Source: Mesobacillus maritimus
Lineage (GTDB): Bacteria > Bacillota > Bacilli > Bacillales > Cytobacillaceae
Length of the DNA: 64,000 bases
Direction of reading: 5' to 3'
Assembly: GCF_019749255.1 (NCBI RefSeq)
Contig: NZ_JACWFH010000006.1
Location: 62,001-126,000 of the forward strand
Shown: piece by piece, positions 60,985 to 64,000 of the stretch
Position numbering within the stretch: position 1 is the stretch's first letter
Layout: the number at the start of each line of letters is the position of its first letter
Translations under genes and position numbers: made by a program
The notes under the pieces: generated by a model
Databases searched by the model: none
Told to the model about the DNA's origin: nothing
What the model saw: only the letters and a program-made list of their open reading frames with translations

Positions 60985-62634
60985 CTATGAGTTTGTTTGT
61001 ACCTTTGGATTAAGCTTTTCTTCAATTAGTTGTCGCAATCTAAACTTTTGAATTTTCCCACTCGGGGTCCGTGGAAAATCATCAATTACTTCTACGCGTT
61101 CTGGCCAATATTGCTTCGCCACCCCTTTTTCAGTTAAATAAACTTTTAAACTTTCTAAAGTAATAGGCTCTGTTCCTGGTTTCATCTGAATGAAGGCACA
61201 AGCCCTTTCTTGTAATCGCTTATCAGGCATCGCCACGATTTGCGCGATGGAGATGTCAGGATGTTCGTAAAGGATATTTTCCACATACGCAACCGGAATG
61301 TTCTCGCCCCCACGAATGATAATATCTTTGTTTCGCCCTGTAATCTTAATATAGCCGTCTTCATCCATTACAGCCTGATCTCCGGTAATAAACCATTCCC
61401 CGTCGTGCTCCGAAAGCGTTTGCTCTATGCGTTTTAAATAACCAACAAATAGCGCTGGCCCTTTGGTAAGCAGACTGCCTTCTCGATTAGCAGGGCACGG
61501 ATTGCCATGTTCATCCACAATTTTTACGATTGTCTCAGAATAAGCTCTTCCATCAGTACCTGTCAGCTTTTCTTCTGTGTCAGAAGGAGATGTAAGCGTA
61601 ACGAGTCCGTTCTCTGTCTGTCCCCATCCTGACATGATTTTACAAGGAAGCTTTTCTCTTGCCTCTTTTACAATCGCTCTTGGAATTGGCGCACCAATCG
61701 CCGAGAAATAACGCAGCGAGCTTAGATCGAATTGATTCATGTTTTCAACGCGAATGAAATCTTGTAAAAATGGGGTTGCTGCCGTGGTAAACGTGATTTT
61801 TTCTTTCTCAATCAGTTCCACAAACTCATTTGGATTCCAAATGTCTTGGTAAACTGCGGTCCCACCAATGATAATTGGGAGCAAGACACCATAGAGAAAC
61901 CCCGTTTGATGAGCAAATGTGGATGCCATGAACACAATGTCATCACATGTTAGCGCTAAATGTGGCACCAATGCACGCGAGGATCCAAGCACTGTGTTGT
62001 GCGTATGCATTACGCCTTTTGGTTCCCCGGTGGTCCCAGAGGTGAAGATTATTTCATTGACTTCATTCGGATCAAGGACAACTTTATCTAATATTGCACA
62101 GTCTCTTTTTTCCTCCCACGGTTCATCCATTAACAAAGAAAACGATTTCATTTCACTAGGTGTTTTGTTCCCAAGTACAAAAACATGTTCCAATGATGGC
62201 CATTGTACCGATAACCGGTACACCATCTCGGGGTAATCGAACCCACGGAATTCATCAGGAACCACCAATATTTTCGATTCCGCATGCTTCACCATATATC
62301 CAATCTCTCTGTCCCGATAAATAGGAATGAGCGGATTGGAGACAGCACCTATTTTTGTGGCTGCCAGGTAGAGAATCACAAATTCATTCCAATTTGGAAG
62401 TTGAAAAGAAATGACTTCTCCTTTTCTTAACCCAAATTCATAGAGTCCTAGAGCGACACGGTCTACTAGTTTCCCCAGCTCTTGAAATGTATAGCGGCTC
62501 TTTTTATCAATCAAAGCGACTTTATCAGGATTGTTTTTGATTGCTTCATTCAAATAATCCACAATCGTTTTATTTGGCCAATCCGAATGATATTGTTTCC
62601 TATACTCTTCCGTTAAGATTGTCTTGAAACCCAT
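60985..62634 (-). CDS. aliA: Acyl-CoA ligase, probable cyclohexanecarboxylate-CoA ligase
   Basis: A 549-aa AMP-forming ligase. P-loop TSGTTGEPKG (198-207), GWGQTENG, the TGDQAVMDEDGYIKITGRNKD hinge region and the C-terminal catalytic Lys in RTPSGKIQKF. Length and context (badH, badI) fit AliA, which activates cyclohexanecarboxylate. ATG 62634 has GGGGAGGG nine bases upstream. An in-frame ATG at 62664 overlaps the last micro-ORF (TAATG) and is an alternative start. Substrate by context only. Confidence 0.78.
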   Translation of the reverse strand: MGFKTILTEEYRKQYHSDWPNKTIVDYLNEAIKNNPDKVALIDKKSRYTFQELGKLVDRVALGLYEFGLRKGEVISFQLPNWNEFVILYLAATKIGAVSNPLIPIYRDREIGYMVKHAESKILVVPDEFRGFDYPEMVYRLSVQWPSLEHVFVLGNKTPSEMKSFSLLMDEPWEEKRDCAILDKVVLDPNEVNEIIFTSGTTGEPKGVMHTHNTVLGSSRALVPHLALTCDDIVFMASTFAHQTGFLYGVLLPIIIGGTAVYQDIWNPNEFVELIEKEKITFTTAATPFLQDFIRVENMNQFDLSSLRYFSAIGAPIPRAIVKEAREKLPCKIMSGWGQTENGLVTLTSPSDTEEKLTGTDGRAYSETIVKIVDEHGNPCPANREGSLLTKGPALFVGYLKRIEQTLSEHDGEWFITGDQAVMDEDGYIKITGRNKDIIIRGGENIPVAYVENILYEHPDISIAQIVAMPDKRLQERACAFIQMKPGTEPITLESLKVYLTEKGVAKQYWPERVEVIDDFPRTPSGKIQKFRLRQLIEEKLNPKVQTNS

Positions 62635-62663
62635 CCGTTCGTTCCCTCCCCATTTATCGTGCA

Positions 62664-62834
62664 TTAAACTATCGCCTTCATCGGTTACCTTTCTCATGCT
62701 CCTTGACTCTAGTTAGGGCACCTATCACCTTCATTGGTTACCTTTCTCCTGCTCAATCACTCCAGTTAGGGCACCTATCACCTTCATTGGTTACCTTTCT
62801 CCTGCTCAATCACTCCAGTTAGGGTATCAATCAC
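62664..62834 (-). other. Chain of overlapping micro-ORFs ahead of the ligase gene
   Basis: Four tiny frames run nose to tail on the minus strand: 62834-62784 (GTG, 16 aa, preceded by GAGG), 62787-62731 (18 aa, MKVIGALTGVIEQEKGNQ), 62734-62678 (18 aa, MKVIGALTRVKEHEKGNR) and 62681-62664 (5 aa). Each of the first three stops at a TGA that overlaps the next ATG (ATGA). The last overlaps an in-frame ligase ATG as TAATG. Translation is not shown; the layout suggests coupling. Confidence 0.4.
62671..62829. repeat. Tandem repeat, three 53-bp units
   Basis: Units at 62671-62723, 62724-62776 and 62777-62829. The second and third differ only in their last bases (3 changes); the first has about 7 changes. 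It fills most of the badI-ligase gap. The unit contains ATGA at a fixed place, which creates the micro-ORF chain. Confidence 0.9.
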
Positions 62835-62860
62835 ATTAGTACCTCGCTGACTGAGCCACT

Positions 62861-63700
62861 TTACTCTCTAAATTTCTTAAAATCTACCGGTCTCTTTTCT
62901 AAAAAAGCATTCATCCCTTCTGCTGATTCATCAGTTTTGTAAAACATCGCGAGGCTTGCCATCGCAATCTGAGAGATTCCCTCAATATTGGCTGAATCGG
63001 CATTGAAGGAGTATTTCAGCATTTTAATTGCTGTTGGGCTTTTCTCAACAATCTTCGCGGCCATTTCTTCTGATGCTGCCATTAATTCTTCTTGTGGGAC
63101 AACTTTATTCACTAGCCCCATCTCTTTCGCTTCTTGAGCGGTATATTTTTCACACAAATACCAAATTTCCCGTGCTTTTTTCTCGCCTACGACCCTCGCT
63201 AAATAGGCCGTACCTAAGCCAGCATCATAGCTTCCTACCTTTGGACCACTTTGACCAAAGAGAGCACTTTCTGCAGCAATCGTTAAATCACAAATCACGT
63301 GAAGCACATGACCACCACCAATTGCATAACCATTCACGGCGGCAATCACCGGCTTTGGAATTGCACGAATCGTCCGGTGAAGGGCTTCGATCTCCAGTCC
63401 GATTCCACCGTTTAACCCTCCGGAACCATCGTAGCCATCATCGCCTTTATTTTTTTGATCCCCACCCGTACAAAACGCCTTTTCTCCAGCCCCAGTTAAG
63501 ATCACCGCTCCAATGCTGTTGTCATCCCATGCATCTCGAAAGCACACAATTAATTCACTAACCGTTCTTGCCCGAAACGCATTGTAGACTTCAGGACGAT
63601 TGATGGTGATTTTTGCGATTCCATTGTTTTTCTCATAAAGTACATCTGTTAATTGGTTGTTGATTTCCTCACCATTTGATTTAGTGTTTGTATGTTCCAT
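62861..63700 (-). CDS. badI: 2-ketocyclohexanecarboxyl-CoA hydrolase-like crotonase
   Basis: A 279-aa crotonase-fold enzyme of the MenB/BadI branch. NAFRARTVSELI, GAGEKAFCTGGDQKNK, PKPVIAAVNGYAIGGGHVL, FGQSGPKVGSYDAGLGTAYLARVVGEKKAREIWYLC and SFNADSANIEGI follow BadI of R. palustris closely. BadI opens the ring of 2-ketocyclohexanecarboxyl-CoA to pimelyl-CoA. MenB is the main alternative, but the setting with badH and a ligase, and no men genes, favours BadI. ATG 63700 is eight bases after AGGAGG. Confidence 0.82.
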   Translation of the reverse strand: MEHTNTKSNGEEINNQLTDVLYEKNNGIAKITINRPEVYNAFRARTVSELIVCFRDAWDDNSIGAVILTGAGEKAFCTGGDQKNKGDDGYDGSGGLNGGIGLEIEALHRTIRAIPKPVIAAVNGYAIGGGHVLHVICDLTIAAESALFGQSGPKVGSYDAGLGTAYLARVVGEKKAREIWYLCEKYTAQEAKEMGLVNKVVPQEELMAASEEMAAKIVEKSPTAIKMLKYSFNADSANIEGISQIAMASLAMFYKTDESAEGMNAFLEKRPVDFKKFRE

Positions 63701-63712
63701 CACTGATTCCTC

Positions 63713-64000
63713 CTATTTAGTGGTTTCAAATATTTTTAACATAATCTGGCCGATGACCACTTCTTTTCCTGTTGCATTCATGCAGGTTACTTTTTGTGTA
63801 ATCCAGTTCCTCTCTTGATTGACATCGATTGTTTCCACTTCCGCGGTCACTTTCTCCCCAATATGGACTGGGGTAAGGTACAGAAGTTCTTTTTTAACTA
63901 AGCAACAGCGTCTGTTTGCAAATTCTTTACTAATGGCTTCGATGATTAACGCTTCACATAAAATCCCTGGAACTAAAGGTTTCTCAAAATAAATAGTTTC
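63713..64000 (-). CDS. MaoC-like hotdog-fold protein (partial)
   Basis: The C-terminal 95 residues of a protein that runs off the right edge. LVPGILCEALIIEAISKEF, then LYLTPVHIGEKVTAEVETID and CMNATGKEVVIGQIMLKI, is the pattern of MaoC/hotdog dehydratase domains. It is upstream of badI on the same strand, 12 bases apart, so it belongs to the same operon. It could be an enoyl-CoA hydratase-like step, but the catalytic Asp/His part is outside the window. Confidence 0.65.
   Translation of the reverse strand, partial: ETIYFEKPLVPGILCEALIIEAISKEFANRRCCLVKKELLYLTPVHIGEKVTAEVETIDVNQERNWITQKVTCMNATGKEVVIGQIMLKIFETTK

Overview
The window looks like chromosome from a low-GC, endospore-forming Bacillaceae (Bacillus in the broad sense). 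The reasons are a GerA-type spore germinant receptor operon, strong AGGAGG-type ribosome binding sites with many TTG and GTG starts, perfect Fur boxes, TnrA/GlnR-type boxes, and gene orders that match B. subtilis (yclNOPQ, pucABCDE, ydjGHI, ywrABD). I see no rRNA, tRNA, CRISPR array, insertion sequence or prophage.

Left part (1-20 kb): a partial RibD/DHFR-like reductase, two quinone-oxidoreductase-like MDR proteins, small membrane proteins and an alpha/beta hydrolase. Next come an OmpR-type two-component system and an FtsX-type ABC exporter, whose promoter carries three 11-bp direct repeats. A TetR-SDR divergent pair with palindromic operators follows, then an amidase with an AtzG-like small subunit, an MFS transporter, a gerB-gerA-gerC-ordered germination operon and a DUF418 membrane protein. 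A 57-aa gene at 19824-19997 is easily overlooked.

Middle part (20-37.6 kb): a Fur-controlled petrobactin-type siderophore uptake system (yclNOP plus separately promoted yclQ) and a ydjI-ydjG-ydjH membrane-stress module without pspA. These are followed by trmL and a run of small housekeeping or accessory genes (VOC, SRPBCC, NTF2-like, amidase). A PadR/DUF2812 pair sits behind a perfect 36-bp palindrome.

Purine catabolism (37.6-53.1 kb): pucABCDE (xanthine dehydrogenase and its maturation), pucFGH (allantoate, ureidoglycine and allantoin steps) and pucR. These are followed by a urate permease, an OHCU decarboxylase, a two-dinucleotide-fold FAD oxidoreductase and the HIU hydrolase pucM. Together they convert hypoxanthine/xanthine to urate, allantoin and released nitrogen. 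The uricase domain normally fused to PucL is absent. The FAD oxidoreductase sits exactly where it should be, so it is the likely urate hydroxylase. TGTNA-N7-TNACA (TnrA/GlnR) boxes occur in front of pucA, pucF/pucR and the permease gene.

Right part (53-64 kb): a general-stress flavin-binding protein, then a gntR-amidase-ywrD(GGT)-chromate transporter pair transcription unit. Last is a probable cyclohexanecarboxylate degradation cluster running off the right edge (MaoC-like protein, BadI, AliA-like ligase, BadH). It also contains an SDR whose four catalytic positions are all replaced. Between badI and the ligase lies a 53-bp tandem repeat that encodes a chain of ATGA-overlapping micro-ORFs.
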